From Elusimicrobiota bacterium (GTDB lineage Bacteria; Elusimicrobiota; UBA8919), in contig JAQUMH010000011.1 of the NCBI GenBank assembly GCA_028718185.1, positions 1 through 64,000 on the forward strand: DNA of 64,000 bases, given 5' to 3'. A program made the translations under genes and the position numbers. Positions 33,173-42,399 of this stretch are shown piece by piece (position 1 is the first letter of the stretch; each line of letters starts with the position of its first letter). Below the pieces are notes generated by a model. The model worked only from the letters and a program-made list of their open reading frames with translations, did not search any database and was not told the origin of the DNA.

Positions 33173-36100
33173 TTATTTTATCAATCCGAACTTACCTGTC
33201 TTCTTGTTACCGGCAGCGTCTTCTATCTGGTAAATATATACTGCTCTACCTACTTTGTCACCATCATCATTCTTACCATCCCACTCGAGCCAGCCAAGAT
33301 TACCAAAGTCTATTTCTTTGAGTTCCCTGACTTTTTCACCCGTTACACTATACAACTTCATTATACAGTTCATTGGTAAATTAATTATCTTCAACTTACC
33401 CTGAACCGCTGTATTAGGATTATATGGGGTCGGATACACTTTAACATTACTCATATCAGCAGATACATAACTGCCCAATATACGATATGTTGAGAAGTGT
33501 TTGACTGTTGCGGTTACCGTATTGTTTGATTTATCTACTGTCTGGATTCCTGTAACCAATTCCCAATCTGTACCGGTCCAGTAGTAGATTCTAAGTCCAT
33601 CTTCGTTTAATGTCCCTATATCCGCTTTTGTATATGGTATTGTTATGTTAACTGCTCTTGTAAATACCTGGTTTTCCAATACCGGCGCATTTCCGGTTCC
33701 AAATGATAACTCGCCAAAATCATAACATATCGGATTAACTGTATTAACATATTTCATTGTGTTCCTAACTGCCGGCGCTGCACTCGTTTTTATTGATGCA
33801 AGATACTTGTTTGCAGACAGGACACCTGTGGGTATCAGTATCTTTAAACCGTTGGAGCCTCGTATTGAACCACCCTGGTAGCCTACTAATTTCGCTATAT
33901 ACATATCACTGAAATTTATCACTACCGGAGCTGTAACGTCTCCGGTCAGTTCAATTGTATTTATATCGCTACGGAACGGGATTGCGACTTCCTTCTCTCC
34001 TGCATCTGCTTCAATTAAAGTTGAATCAGTAGTATCAAGGACACTACTCTTGCTGTTCTTGGTTGTAAGTGTTACTGTCCCGGTGTAATCGGTCGCTAAA
34101 CTGTTCTCATCCAAATTATATACCTGAACCTTGAATTTCAAACTTGCTGATGCTGATGCTCCTACTTTGGTTGTCGTTGTCCCGTCATCATAGTAATAGG
34201 TATATATCCTGTGCTTTATGTTATTAAGTGTCTTAAAACTATATTGTGCTGATGTTGCAAGATTGTCTGATGAGTCACGGCTATAGACCTTATAATAATA
34301 GGTTTTGTTCTTCAGTAACCCGGGAATGGAAACACTGTGTAACCTTACTAATGTTGAATCTAATGGAGTTGTGGTGCCTAATGCCGTTGTTGTGCCATAT
34401 CCTACCTGAGTGTCGGAATTCTCATCGGTTGTCCATGTTATTATGGCACCATTTGTTGTTACACTGGCTCGGACACTGGTTATTATCGGCGGAGTAGGAT
34501 CATTTTTAGTAGTTGTAAAACTGTAATCACCACTCGTTGTTATATTGCCATTCATATCTACAGACACTATCCTGTAATGATAAACTGTGTTTTGGGTAAG
34601 TCCGCTTAGTGTAACACTGTGAGTGTATACACCAGCGATATCTGTTACTGTCGTTGCACTTCCATAACTTGTAGTTAAGCCATACTCTATCTTACTGTTT
34701 GCAGGTTCATTTGTCGTCCAAGTTACAACTACTCCGCTACCCGTTATGCTTGTTGGTGTTACCACACTTACTGATGGCGGTGTTGTATCTGCAGTTAGGC
34801 TTATTAACTTAATATAATCAAAATTACCAGCATCTGTACTACCGGAGTCCATTACTAACTTCATTATCTGGTCGCCTGCTGTAAGTGTTATTGAATTTGC
34901 AACTGTTACATCTGTAAATGTCTGCCATCCACCGGTATTAGGTACACTTACTGATGGGGTTACAATGTTTGTTGCATCATGCGGACCAAATTCAATATGG
35001 AACGGAGCTGAACCTGAAATTCCACGACCTGCTCTCGCTATTACTTTGTAGTCACCACCTTGATTTACATTTACACTGTATTCCAACCACTCGCCAGACT
35101 GACAATACCCTACATCGTAGCCATTACTGGCAATAGCGATTGATTCTATATCTACACCTTCACTTGCTCTGTATGCACCACCACGGTTAATAGAATCACT
35201 ATCATGATATGTCTTTTCAGCAGACGTACCACTTGGCACCCAATCGTAATTTTCTGCTTCTATCGTTGTTGTCCCTGTTACTATCTGCCATGGAGTTCCT
35301 GCTGGTGTGTTGCCATATGACTGTTGAGTTGAAACACTTGTTACTGTATATGCGACACTATTTACAGAACTGTCAGTCATAGTAGCTTTAAACGCACGAG
35401 TTCGGACTGTTGCACTTGCTGTTAGTGTAAACGGTGCAGAATATAGTGTTGAAGATGATGTCGGATCTGTTCCATCTGTCGTATATCTTATTTCCGCTCC
35501 GCTGGTTGCACAGCCAAGTGTTACAGTAACAGAACCTGAGTATGGTCCTGCTGCCGGGCTAATCGTAGGTGTTGCTACTGTATTAGGCGCCTCACCACTT
35601 ACCTTTATTAATTCAATGTAATTTAAATCGCCACACCATGTTGCAGCATTTGCTTCCATTACCAACTTCATTATCTGGTTGCCGGCGGTTAAGGCTATTC
35701 TGGATGAAACTTCTATATCACGCCATACTGTATCTGCTGCTACTGTTATTGCTGGCGTTATTTTATTAGCTGAACTATCCTTGATGAATTCTATATGTAT
35801 AGGTCCGGCACTAGCAGGAGCATTGCTTGCTCGTAGCCTTACATTATAATCGCCGTCTTGTGCCACATTTATGCTGTATTCAAGCCATTCTTCTGGCTGG
35901 ACATAACCTACATGATACCCACCACCTGTATCACTTGTATTACCATATACATCTACACCCTCGCTTGGTCTATATGATCCTCGGTTAGTAGTATCTCTAT
36001 CATGGTATGCCACGTTCTCTCCACCTGTATCGTAATTTTCTGCCTGTATCGTTGTTGTTCCGGAACTTACCGACCATGGCAATGTTGAATTTAGATCTTC

Positions 36101-39100
36101 AGGGTGATATGCATGCTGCGATGGTGGTGGAGTACTACCTCCGACTGATACTATCCATGCTGCAGATGTCGTAGTAGCATTATTATTATCGGTCGCTTTC
36201 GCTGTTATACTGTAATTCGCTGAGCCTGCAGGAGTTACCCATACACATTCGTATGGCGCACTGTTATCTGTTCCAAGTAATGTACTGCTATTGTAAAAAT
36301 CTATTTGTTTTATACCTATACTGCTGGGTGTGCTAGTCGCATCTGCTTTTATTGTTAATGTAGCGGGCGGATTACTGCCATTTATTACTCCTATTGTGCT
36401 TATACTTACAACTGGCACACCGACATTATCTAGTATCCGTAGTGCTATATCAGTACCACTATAACTCGGAACAGTTATACTTTGGCTACCTGTTGCGGTA
36501 AATGTTTGTGGTGTCCCCACTACCTTCAATGTCCCGTCTGTGTTCAAATTTAAGACATCAATCCACTCGGCTTTATAACTGCCGGCTTGTAAATTAGTGG
36601 CCGTAAAAGAAACTGGTTTGGTTGCAAAATAATAAACCTGTTGTTTATTACCATTATTACCAAGCAGCCCTATTGAACCACTAGGTGCCGAACCATTAGG
36701 TACCATTTTTACAAAATTAACAGAATGAATAAATTTTTTCAAAATCCCCAATTGAGTACGTAACGCTGGACTTCCACCAAGAAGATCATCATATCCGCAA
36801 GGGGTTTGATTAGCAGAAAATGAACCATCTGCGTGAGGCGTGGTGAATGATAAATCAAGCATGTTATATAGTGCACCACCCTTCATGATCCATTCCCATC
36901 CCCAACCACGATAAGTACCATCTGCTTTCCCTGCATATGTAATCTCATCATTTCCCAGAGGTATATTGAAACTCAAGTAATTACTAATATAACTGCCGGT
37001 AGCGTGTGCATCCCAGTTAAGAAAAGACACACCCGGATTAACTGCACCAATACCTAAAGCACCATTTTGAGAAATAATGTGTTTTTTCGAAAGTGATAAC
37101 TCTGCCGCAACAATTTTAGAATTAACGAATTGCTCAAATGTAGTTCTCATAACAACACCAGGATGAGCATCTGTTCCATCACCCTTATAAGTCTCAATAC
37201 CCGGCTGATAAATGACATTGTTATATTCATTTAACTCCTGAACTATTTTAGTAACCATAGAAGACATATAGACCGTCAAACCGTCATTATTGTTAATATC
37301 CCAGACCATATTAGAACCAGTGGTATTCCAAGATACTGTATTTCCTACACTGTTGACATTATTACTTGCCTTCATGGGAGAGCGGTCCCACATATTAGGA
37401 AGCGCAAGTGTTCCGGCATCATTACACCAGTAAGGACAGAAAAAGACGAGTTCTACTACTATACCTCTATCATCAGCTTGCTTAACAAAATCCTTGAGTC
37501 GGGGGAAATATGAATTAGCTGGCGTGCCTGCATCATCCCACTTGGTTAAGTCAAACTTGTAGCTGTTTGTATCCCCCGCAAATCCTTTAACAGTAGTGCT
37601 TCTTGCCCAAGGACAGAGAAAGGCGCTATTAGTTGGACCAAGCGTATTATCCCAAATACCCCACCAACGAGGAGTACACATATACGGATTTGGCTCAATA
37701 TATACTCCACTAAATATGCGGGTATAGTTAAGTCCTTTGGATTGGATTTCATTCAAATATGTGATATAGTCAAAATCACCATTCAATACTGCACCATAAT
37801 GTTCATTAGAGCCAACCAGAACTGTCGGCTTATTTTTGTAAGTAAAGTAATGATGATTGTCAGGATTAAGTTTTATCGGCTCTGCCGGAGCTTGTGGTCC
37901 CGGTGTTCCCGGTGTCACAGTCAAATCACGGTATGCTGAATCTACCACCTTAGTCATATCTGCATACGTTTTACTATCATAAAGCCCCAGTGTAAAATGT
38001 GCAGGTAATACACTCATATACCCTTGATTATCTGGACTAGTTGGATCAGATGAACCTGTCCAACCATTTCTACCAAATCCAAATACTGTACAATAATCAT
38101 CTGACTGGTACTTGATTCTCCAATTTGAATCTACTAAACTATCATCTTCGTGATGTGCAAAGAAAAGAGAACGGGGATTGGTAATAGAACTATCTTCAAA
38201 ATATACCCACTCAGGAGTTATGTCACCCACCCATGCGTTTGCAGTAGCTTGGTCGCAATCAAGTAAATTTCTTGTTCCATTTGACCGGACACAGGCATCT
38301 GTTGTATTCCACGCACCGCCACCCGGTACTCCTTCATATAAAAACCAATACTTGTGACCAGCTTTTGTAAGTGTCATCTTTGCATATTTCGGATATATAT
38401 CCCAATAACACTCCCATCGCCCGCCACTATCTACATATGAAAAAATCTTTGTCTTAACCGGACCTACACTAACAAGGCTACTTGAACCATTAATAAAATT
38501 AGGATGAAAACCGCCTTCAGGATGGATCATGTTAGGTATCCCTCGGTATTGATTGCCTAGGGTACCTGCTGTTGTATAACCTACCCAGTCGTTACCATCT
38601 TTATCAACAATGCTTGAAAATGCACATCCTGCTTTGGAATAATAATATGTTGCATTCTGCGTCATTATTTTATAACTGCTATGTCCTTCATCTATTACAC
38701 CGTCCGTTACTGTTACCTGATTAGCAAAATTGCCGACAGACATAGTCTCATCTGTATCAAAAAATATTTTAAAATACCTGCTTGTATTTGCCAATGTGAG
38801 TCCGTCCATGATAAAGGTAATAATACCGGATGCATTACTTGACGCACTATAACCTGCATCCTTCTCAAATTGGAAAGCAATATTTTCTTTGCCGGTTTTA
38901 AGATTACCTGAACTATCCGTCTCTTTGACTCTTAATGAACCTTCAGCAAAATTCCCGCTGAAACCAACTTCACTAATATATGATGAAAAATTAACCGATA
39001 CTTCTACCGGCTTGTCATATCTTTCATAACTGCCGGCTGCAACCGTTACAGGCAGATACCCTCTTGGGTTTCCGTTTTGCACCGAAGAACCTGTATATGT

Positions 39101-40750
39101 TGCGGTCGCTGTTGGACTCCCATTCTTACCTGTTGCAAATGCCCTTGATTTTAATGTGCATGCGCCATAAATGGTCTTATTACTCCATATATCAGATGTT
39201 GAAGTAACAGGTGAGTTGTCTGTTGTATATCTTATGGTATCACCTGCATCACAGGTTATTGTTACTGCTAAAGGTGTTTCTCCGCTTGTCGGGCTTATTA
39301 CCGGCACATGCGCTGTAGGCAGACCACCAGTAGTATATTTCACTAATATCATCGGTCCTGGCCAGTTTATCTCAAGTGCATGATGTTGTGTATTGCACTT
39401 CGCATAAAATGTGTTTACGCCAGCTGTTAGAATACTTACATTTGGAATATCATAAGTATTAAAAGCGGGAGCCATCTCTGCGCCTATCGGACCTACATAT
39501 TGGCCGCCAGCATCCACTAACCTTGTACCATTGATACCAAATTCACGTATAGAAGCAGGAAGAGTAGTTTGATTGTTAGTAAGTATTTTGTGAGTGAAAA
39601 GATCATTTTCCTCTCCTACGCCATTCCATGTATGTACAATAAGTTTTGCAGCTGTTGCGTTGTCCATTGTATCAATGTTATAATGACAGGTCTTCTCTGG
39701 TGACCAAGTAGCGATATCAAAGCCCGCTGGAACATCATATGAGGAAATTAACTTTACATTATATGTGGTCCTGGATAATGTAAGGCCGTCAACTGTATCT
39801 GTGATATAACACATACCGTCGTTACCTACTATGCGAGCTAACACCTTCATTGGTTGGTCCTGATCAGGTATCCAAGTTGTATCCCATGTTACTGTGACTT
39901 GTCCTGATATATTAGGAATACCAGTGCCTATATGTCTAAGAAGTGTACCGTCTCTATATGTATGATGCCAGTTTTGAAAACGACCATCGCCTTCCCAATT
40001 AATATCTTTATACCATCCTATAAAGTCCACTTGTCTTATACCACCTGTATATGCAGGCACATTGGCAGTGAAAATCGGACTATCGCCTAATGCACTTCCT
40101 GGAGTCGGTGAAGTGATAGTACCTGTAGGATGAGCTTTTGAACTGCTATAATAAACACGCACTGTAGTTGAATATATCCATAAAAATGGCATGCCAATAG
40201 GCTGAGAACCAGCAGTAAAATAAACTCTATTATCACCTGCAACTATTGAGCCTGCACCAGTTAATGGAACAGCTGTTGCCACTGTGTTATATAAACATCT
40301 AAAGTAATTATCACCACGCTGAGATGTACCAACAGGTAGTGGTAAAGGTACCCACGGTGCAGCAGAATTAAGATTACGATTCACACTAAACGTTTCATCT
40401 AATGTACCACTATGTCCACCCCATTGAGATATATATATTTCCGCTTTTGTTGCACCGGCAGTATCAATTCCAGTCACAACCAGATAAGGGGCCGGATTTC
40501 CCCCATATTTTTCTAATAAACACCCTCCAAATCCGTGACCTGAAGGAGTTCCATCTGCATTAAGAGCTTCTGCGGTGTATGGATTTCCACAAACAGCAAA
40601 ACCAAAATACCAGCCTGCTGCTACTCTGGTAAAATCTTTATAAATATTGTCAGCAGTCCCGGGATAAAAATCAGCCCAACTTTTTGTTACCATACAACTT
40701 ACAAACATTATCGCTACTAACATCATACACCATCTGATAATCTTACCCAT
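33173..40750 (-). CDS. Giant secreted multidomain glycan-active protein with type B tag
   Basis: A 2525-residue exported protein, the largest here. Signal peptide (1-27), a unique beta-rich N-terminus (about 28-490), a chitobiase C-type domain (ISPTSGETPLAVTI), an enzyme-associated beta region (about 570-970), then a DUF4038-like clan-A TIM barrel (about 975-1440; FTYKNKPTVLVGSNEHYGAV, PLGNDEITYAG). There follow Ig, CBM6, chitobiase-like, a second CBM6 (IEAENYDWV, YCQSGEWLEYSV), two Fn3/PAP-N-like domains, a ZU5-like region and a type B tag (KVYPTPYNP, WLEWDGKNDDGD). Its last ~440 residues nearly match 22990. It is preceded by the PorV-like gene at 40860 on the same strand. Likely a multi-modular surface polysaccharide-degrading enzyme; exact substrate unknown. 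Confidence 0.87.
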   Translation of the reverse strand: MGKIIRWCMMLVAIMFVSCMVTKSWADFYPGTADNIYKDFTRVAAGWYFGFAVCGNPYTAEALNADGTPSGHGFGGCLLEKYGGNPAPYLVVTGIDTAGATKAEIYISQWGGHSGTLDETFSVNRNLNSAAPWVPLPLPVGTSQRGDNYFRCLYNTVATAVPLTGAGSIVAGDNRVYFTAGSQPIGMPFLWIYSTTVRVYYSSSKAHPTGTITSPTPGSALGDSPIFTANVPAYTGGIRQVDFIGWYKDINWEGDGRFQNWHHTYRDGTLLRHIGTGIPNISGQVTVTWDTTWIPDQDQPMKVLARIVGNDGMCYITDTVDGLTLSRTTYNVKLISSYDVPAGFDIATWSPEKTCHYNIDTMDNATAAKLIVHTWNGVGEENDLFTHKILTNNQTTLPASIREFGINGTRLVDAGGQYVGPIGAEMAPAFNTYDIPNVSILTAGVNTFYAKCNTQHHALEINWPGPMILVKYTTGGLPTAHVPVISPTSGETPLAVTITCDAGDTIRYTTDNSPVTSTSDIWSNKTIYGACTLKSRAFATGKNGSPTATATYTGSSVQNGNPRGYLPVTVAAGSYERYDKPVEVSVNFSSYISEVGFSGNFAEGSLRVKETDSSGNLKTGKENIAFQFEKDAGYSASSNASGIITFIMDGLTLANTSRYFKIFFDTDETMSVGNFANQVTVTDGVIDEGHSSYKIMTQNATYYYSKAGCAFSSIVDKDGNDWVGYTTAGTLGNQYRGIPNMIHPEGGFHPNFINGSSSLVSVGPVKTKIFSYVDSGGRWECYWDIYPKYAKMTLTKAGHKYWFLYEGVPGGGAWNTTDACVRSNGTRNLLDCDQATANAWVGDITPEWVYFEDSSITNPRSLFFAHHEDDSLVDSNWRIKYQSDDYCTVFGFGRNGWTGSSDPTSPDNQGYMSVLPAHFTLGLYDSKTYADMTKVVDSAYRDLTVTPGTPGPQAPAEPIKLNPDNHHYFTYKNKPTVLVGSNEHYGAVLNGDFDYITYLNEIQSKGLNYTRIFSGVYIEPNPYMCTPRWWGIWDNTLGPTNSAFLCPWARSTTVKGFAGDTNSYKFDLTKWDDAGTPANSYFPRLKDFVKQADDRGIVVELVFFCPYWCNDAGTLALPNMWDRSPMKASNNVNSVGNTVSWNTTGSNMVWDINNNDGLTVYMSSMVTKIVQELNEYNNVIYQPGIETYKGDGTDAHPGVVMRTTFEQFVNSKIVAAELSLSKKHIISQNGALGIGAVNPGVSFLNWDAHATGSYISNYLSFNIPLGNDEITYAGKADGTYRGWGWEWIMKGGALYNMLDLSFTTPHADGSFSANQTPCGYDDLLGGSPALRTQLGILKKFIHSVNFVKMVPNGSAPSGSIGLLGNNGNKQQVYYFATKPVSFTATNLQAGSYKAEWIDVLNLNTDGTLKVVGTPQTFTATGSQSITVPSYSGTDIALRILDNVGVPVVSISTIGVINGSNPPATLTIKADATSTPSSIGIKQIDFYNSSTLLGTDNSAPYECVWVTPAGSANYSITAKATDNNNATTTSAAWIVSVGGSTPPPSQHAYHPEDLNSTLPWSVSSGTTTIQAENYDTGGENVAYHDRDTTNRGSYRPSEGVDVYGNTSDTGGGYHVGYVQPEEWLEYSINVAQDGDYNVRLRASNAPASAGPIHIEFIKDSSANKITPAITVAADTVWRDIEVSSRIALTAGNQIMKLVMEANAATWCGDLNYIELIKVSGEAPNTVATPTISPAAGPYSGSVTVTLGCATSGAEIRYTTDGTDPTSSSTLYSAPFTLTASATVRTRAFKATMTDSSVNSVAYTVTSVSTQQSYGNTPAGTPWQIVTGTTTIEAENYDWVPSGTSAEKTYHDSDSINRGGAYRASEGVDIESIAIASNGYDVGYCQSGEWLEYSVNVNQGGDYKVIARAGRGISGSAPFHIEFGPHDATNIVTPSVSVPNTGGWQTFTDVTVANSITLTAGDQIMKLVMDSGSTDAGNFDYIKLISLTADTTPPSVSVVTPTSITGSGVVVTWTTNEPANSKIEYGLTTSYGSATTVTDIAGVYTHSVTLSGLTQNTVYHYRIVSVDMNGNITTSGDYSFTTTKNDPTPPIITSVRASVTTNGAIITWTTDENSDTQVGYGTTTALGTTTPLDSTLVRLHSVSIPGLLKNKTYYYKVYSRDSSDNLATSAQYSFKTLNNIKHRIYTYYYDDGTTTTKVGASASASLKFKVQVYNLDENSLATDYTGTVTLTTKNSKSSVLDTTDSTLIEADAGEKEVAIPFRSDINTIELTGDVTAPVVINFSDMYIAKLVGYQGGSIRGSNGLKILIPTGVLSANKYLASIKTSAAPAVRNTMKYVNTVNPICYDFGELSFGTGNAPVLENQVFTRAVNITIPYTKADIGTLNEDGLRIYYWTGTDWELVTGIQTVDKSNNTVTATVKHFSTYRILGSYVSADMSNVKVYPTPYNPNTAVQGKLKIINLPMNCIMKLYSVTGEKVRELKEIDFGNLGWLEWDGKNDDGDKVGRAVYIYQIEDAAGNKKTGKFGLIK

Positions 40751-40764
40751 AACTAAACCTCCAA

Positions 40765-40858
40765 TTTCCTGAAATTTATTGAAACTTATTGAAATTTGTT
40801 GAAATTTGTTGTTTTATTTCTATTAATTTCTACTAATTTCTATCAATTTCTAATTTCT
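40765..40858. repeat. GAAATTTATTG / TTTCTATTAA word-repeat spacer
   Basis: Tandem 'attgaaacttattgaaattt' words followed by 'tttctattaatttctactaa' words, as at 17040-17235. It separates the PorV-like gene from the giant protein. Confidence 0.5.
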
Positions 40859-40859
40859 A

Positions 40860-41807
40860 TTATTTATTTCCAAACCTTATACCAAGCGATATTCTATGCG
40901 TGTCGCCTAAATCTTTTGTCGGTATAAATGCATAGTCTATATTAAAGGTTGAACTTTCTCCAGCTATCTTAAACCCGCCGCCTAATGTGTAACTCTCTTC
41001 ATCATAGCCGAGCTTATATCCTGCCCTGATTCCTACCATCTCCGCTATTATTAACTCCATTCCTATGTTCTCTTTTATACTGGCACTGTCTAACCCGTAA
41101 TTAACATCTGCTGCTATCGTTAGGTTGTTCTCGCCTTCAAATGCTGATAGCTTTTTACCTATTCCCGCTTTTATGTTGCCTGGCAAACTATCGCTGCCTA
41201 CTTTACCACCTATGTTCTGAACCACCAGACCTAATTGTAATCCGCCTTTTACAGGAACATACTCTACTCCTAAGTCTAATCCAAAACCACTAGCACTATC
41301 GCTATCTATTTTTGAGGTTACCATCTTCAAACTACCACCTACATTTATTGTCTCATCTACCTGCTTGCCGTAACTTATCGCTCCACCCATATCCTTCGCA
41401 CTATAACTGCCTGCACTGCCTACCGCATCATATGCTCCACTTGCATCTTCTAATGTCTTATCCATACTGCCGTAATTAAGATACATTATTTGTAAACCTA
41501 TTGTGGAACTTTCATTTACAGGATGTCCCATGGCCAGATACTCATAATTTATTCCTTCATAAAGTGATAAATGCATAAATGATAGTTCGGTCGCACTCAC
41601 TGAACCTAACCCTGCCGGATTCCAATATACGCTATTGACATCTTCAGCTACTGCTACCTGTGCGCCGCCCATGCCTTCCTGTTTAGCGCCTATGCCTACT
41701 TTCAAGAACTGCATCGCTGAACTGCTTACACCGGCTTCTAAGTTACCCATACATATAGTACCTACTACCATGACTGACAATATCAGTGTGCTTATCGCTT
41801 TGCGCAT
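40860..41807 (-). CDS. PorV/PorQ-family outer-membrane protein (second copy)
   Basis: About 315 residues from 41807. Signal peptide MRKAISTLILSVMVVGTI, then MQFLKVGIGAKQEGMGGA and VNSVYWNPAGLGSV typical of PorV/PorQ barrels, and closing strands such as FNIDYAFIPTKDLGDTHRIS. Probably an outer-membrane cargo shuttle or receptor for tagged proteins; the giant tagged protein at 33173 follows directly. Starts: ATG 41807 has AAGGAGG 5 bases before it and begins exactly at the signal peptide; ATG 41849, in the same frame, also has GGAGG 5 bases before it and would add 14 charged residues; TTG 41861 is less likely. The leader holds a GEMM-like aptamer and the double-hairpin motif. Confidence 0.85.
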   Translation of the reverse strand: MRKAISTLILSVMVVGTICMGNLEAGVSSSAMQFLKVGIGAKQEGMGGAQVAVAEDVNSVYWNPAGLGSVSATELSFMHLSLYEGINYEYLAMGHPVNESSTIGLQIMYLNYGSMDKTLEDASGAYDAVGSAGSYSAKDMGGAISYGKQVDETINVGGSLKMVTSKIDSDSASGFGLDLGVEYVPVKGGLQLGLVVQNIGGKVGSDSLPGNIKAGIGKKLSAFEGENNLTIAADVNYGLDSASIKENIGMELIIAEMVGIRAGYKLGYDEESYTLGGGFKIAGESSTFNIDYAFIPTKDLGDTHRISLGIRFGNK

Positions 41808-41892
41808 ATTAACCTCCTTGTTCTTAATTTCGTTTATTGCGTTTTTCATAAAAACCTCCAATTTACTACTGTTCTTGTGTTTTCGGTTGATG

Positions 41893-41967
41893 ATCCCAAT
41901 TTTTATTTATAACTGAATATGTGATTGGGATTGTTTTATTGGTCTCCGGTAGGGGACTCAATAAAAC
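41893..41967 (-). ncRNA. Double hairpin leader motif, copy A
   Basis: Minus strand: hairpin 1 (41933-41967) GTTTTATTgaGTCCCC-tacc-GGAGACcAATAAAAC, hairpin 2 (41893-41931) ATCCCAAT...ATTGGGAT then catcaacc, ending about 34 bases before the GGAGG. Stems differ from copy B at 32729 but remain paired; loop and 'gaGTCCCC/GGAGAC' core are fixed. Confidence 0.55.
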
Positions 41968-42060
41968 AAAAAAAAGAAGTTCAATAGATATTTAGTTGTT
42001 TAATTTAGCAAATTAAGTTCATTTCAATCTAATTCGCTAATTAACTAATTCTCTAATTAA
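41968..42060 (-). terminator. Candidate regulated terminator in the PorV leader
   Basis: Minus strand: GAAGTT...AACTTC directly before eight T bases, with an inner TTAATTAGC/GCTAAATTAA pairing. It lies between the aptamer and the gene and could be the expression platform. In copy 2 the corresponding T-run (32805-32813) follows a less tidy hairpin. Confidence 0.45.
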
Positions 42061-42068
42061 CTTCCTTT

Positions 42069-42090
42069 GTTTTCGGTAACCTTGTTGGCT
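42069..42090 (-). repeat. Second copy of the aptamer's 3' edge
   Basis: Minus strand AGCCAACAAGGTTACCGAAAAC repeats the aptamer's own closing segment (AGCCAACAGGTTGCCGATAA). The matching second copy in the other PorV leader is at 32901-32922. The spacer between the two copies differs: here it holds the CACAAGCG hairpin at 42097-42121. Confidence 0.5.
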
Positions 42091-42132
42091 TGATAGCCAC
42101 AAGCGTGTAAACCGCTTGTGGTTTGGCGTTTA

Positions 42133-42212
42133 TCGGCAACCTGTTGGCTTTCACTATCTTAGCCCTTGGTTTTGCGAACTCATCCCGCTTTCGCAGGAGC
42201 AGCCTTTTCGGA
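42133..42212 (-). ncRNA. c-di-GMP-I (GEMM)-like riboswitch aptamer, copy 3
   Basis: Minus strand: ccgaaaaggc, TCCTGC-GAAA-GCGGGA, tcgcaaaacc, gggctaag, gccaacaggttgccg. It lies downstream of a clear promoter (42371-42399) and about 280-330 bases before the PorV-like start, so it should be transcribed in the leader of that gene. Confidence 0.66.
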
Positions 42213-42275
42213 ATCTATGCGCGGAAGTCGGAGCCATTGCACCGACTGAGCACATGACCCCGCAATTTGCGGGGT
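42213..42275 (+). repeat. Repeated GCGCGGAAGTCGG element (copy E)
   Basis: Plus strand: tctatgcgcgga, then AGTCGG-agccattgca-CCGACT, then gagcacatga and hairpin CCCCGCAATTTGCGGGG. Copies on the minus strand lie at 48656-48727 and 53139-53239, both before genes. Here it sits in the leader of the PorV-like gene but in the opposite direction. Confidence 0.55.
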
Positions 42276-42370
42276 AAAACAACATAAACTTCTTTTGCCT
42301 CCTTTTTGCACATCAACTACCTACTACTCGCTATTTGCTTACACCTAATCTTTTCTTGTGCTTCACTACA

Positions 42371-42399
42371 TATATAACGCACTTCTATTTTTTTGTCAA
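42371..42399 (-). promoter_or_regulatory. Sigma-70-type promoter of the PorV-like operon
   Basis: Minus strand: TTGACA (42394-42399), 17-base gap, TATATA (42371-42376). Surrounding sequence matches the promoter of riboswitch copy 1 (303-331), e.g. TTGACAAAAAA and TGCGTTATA. Confidence 0.6.
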
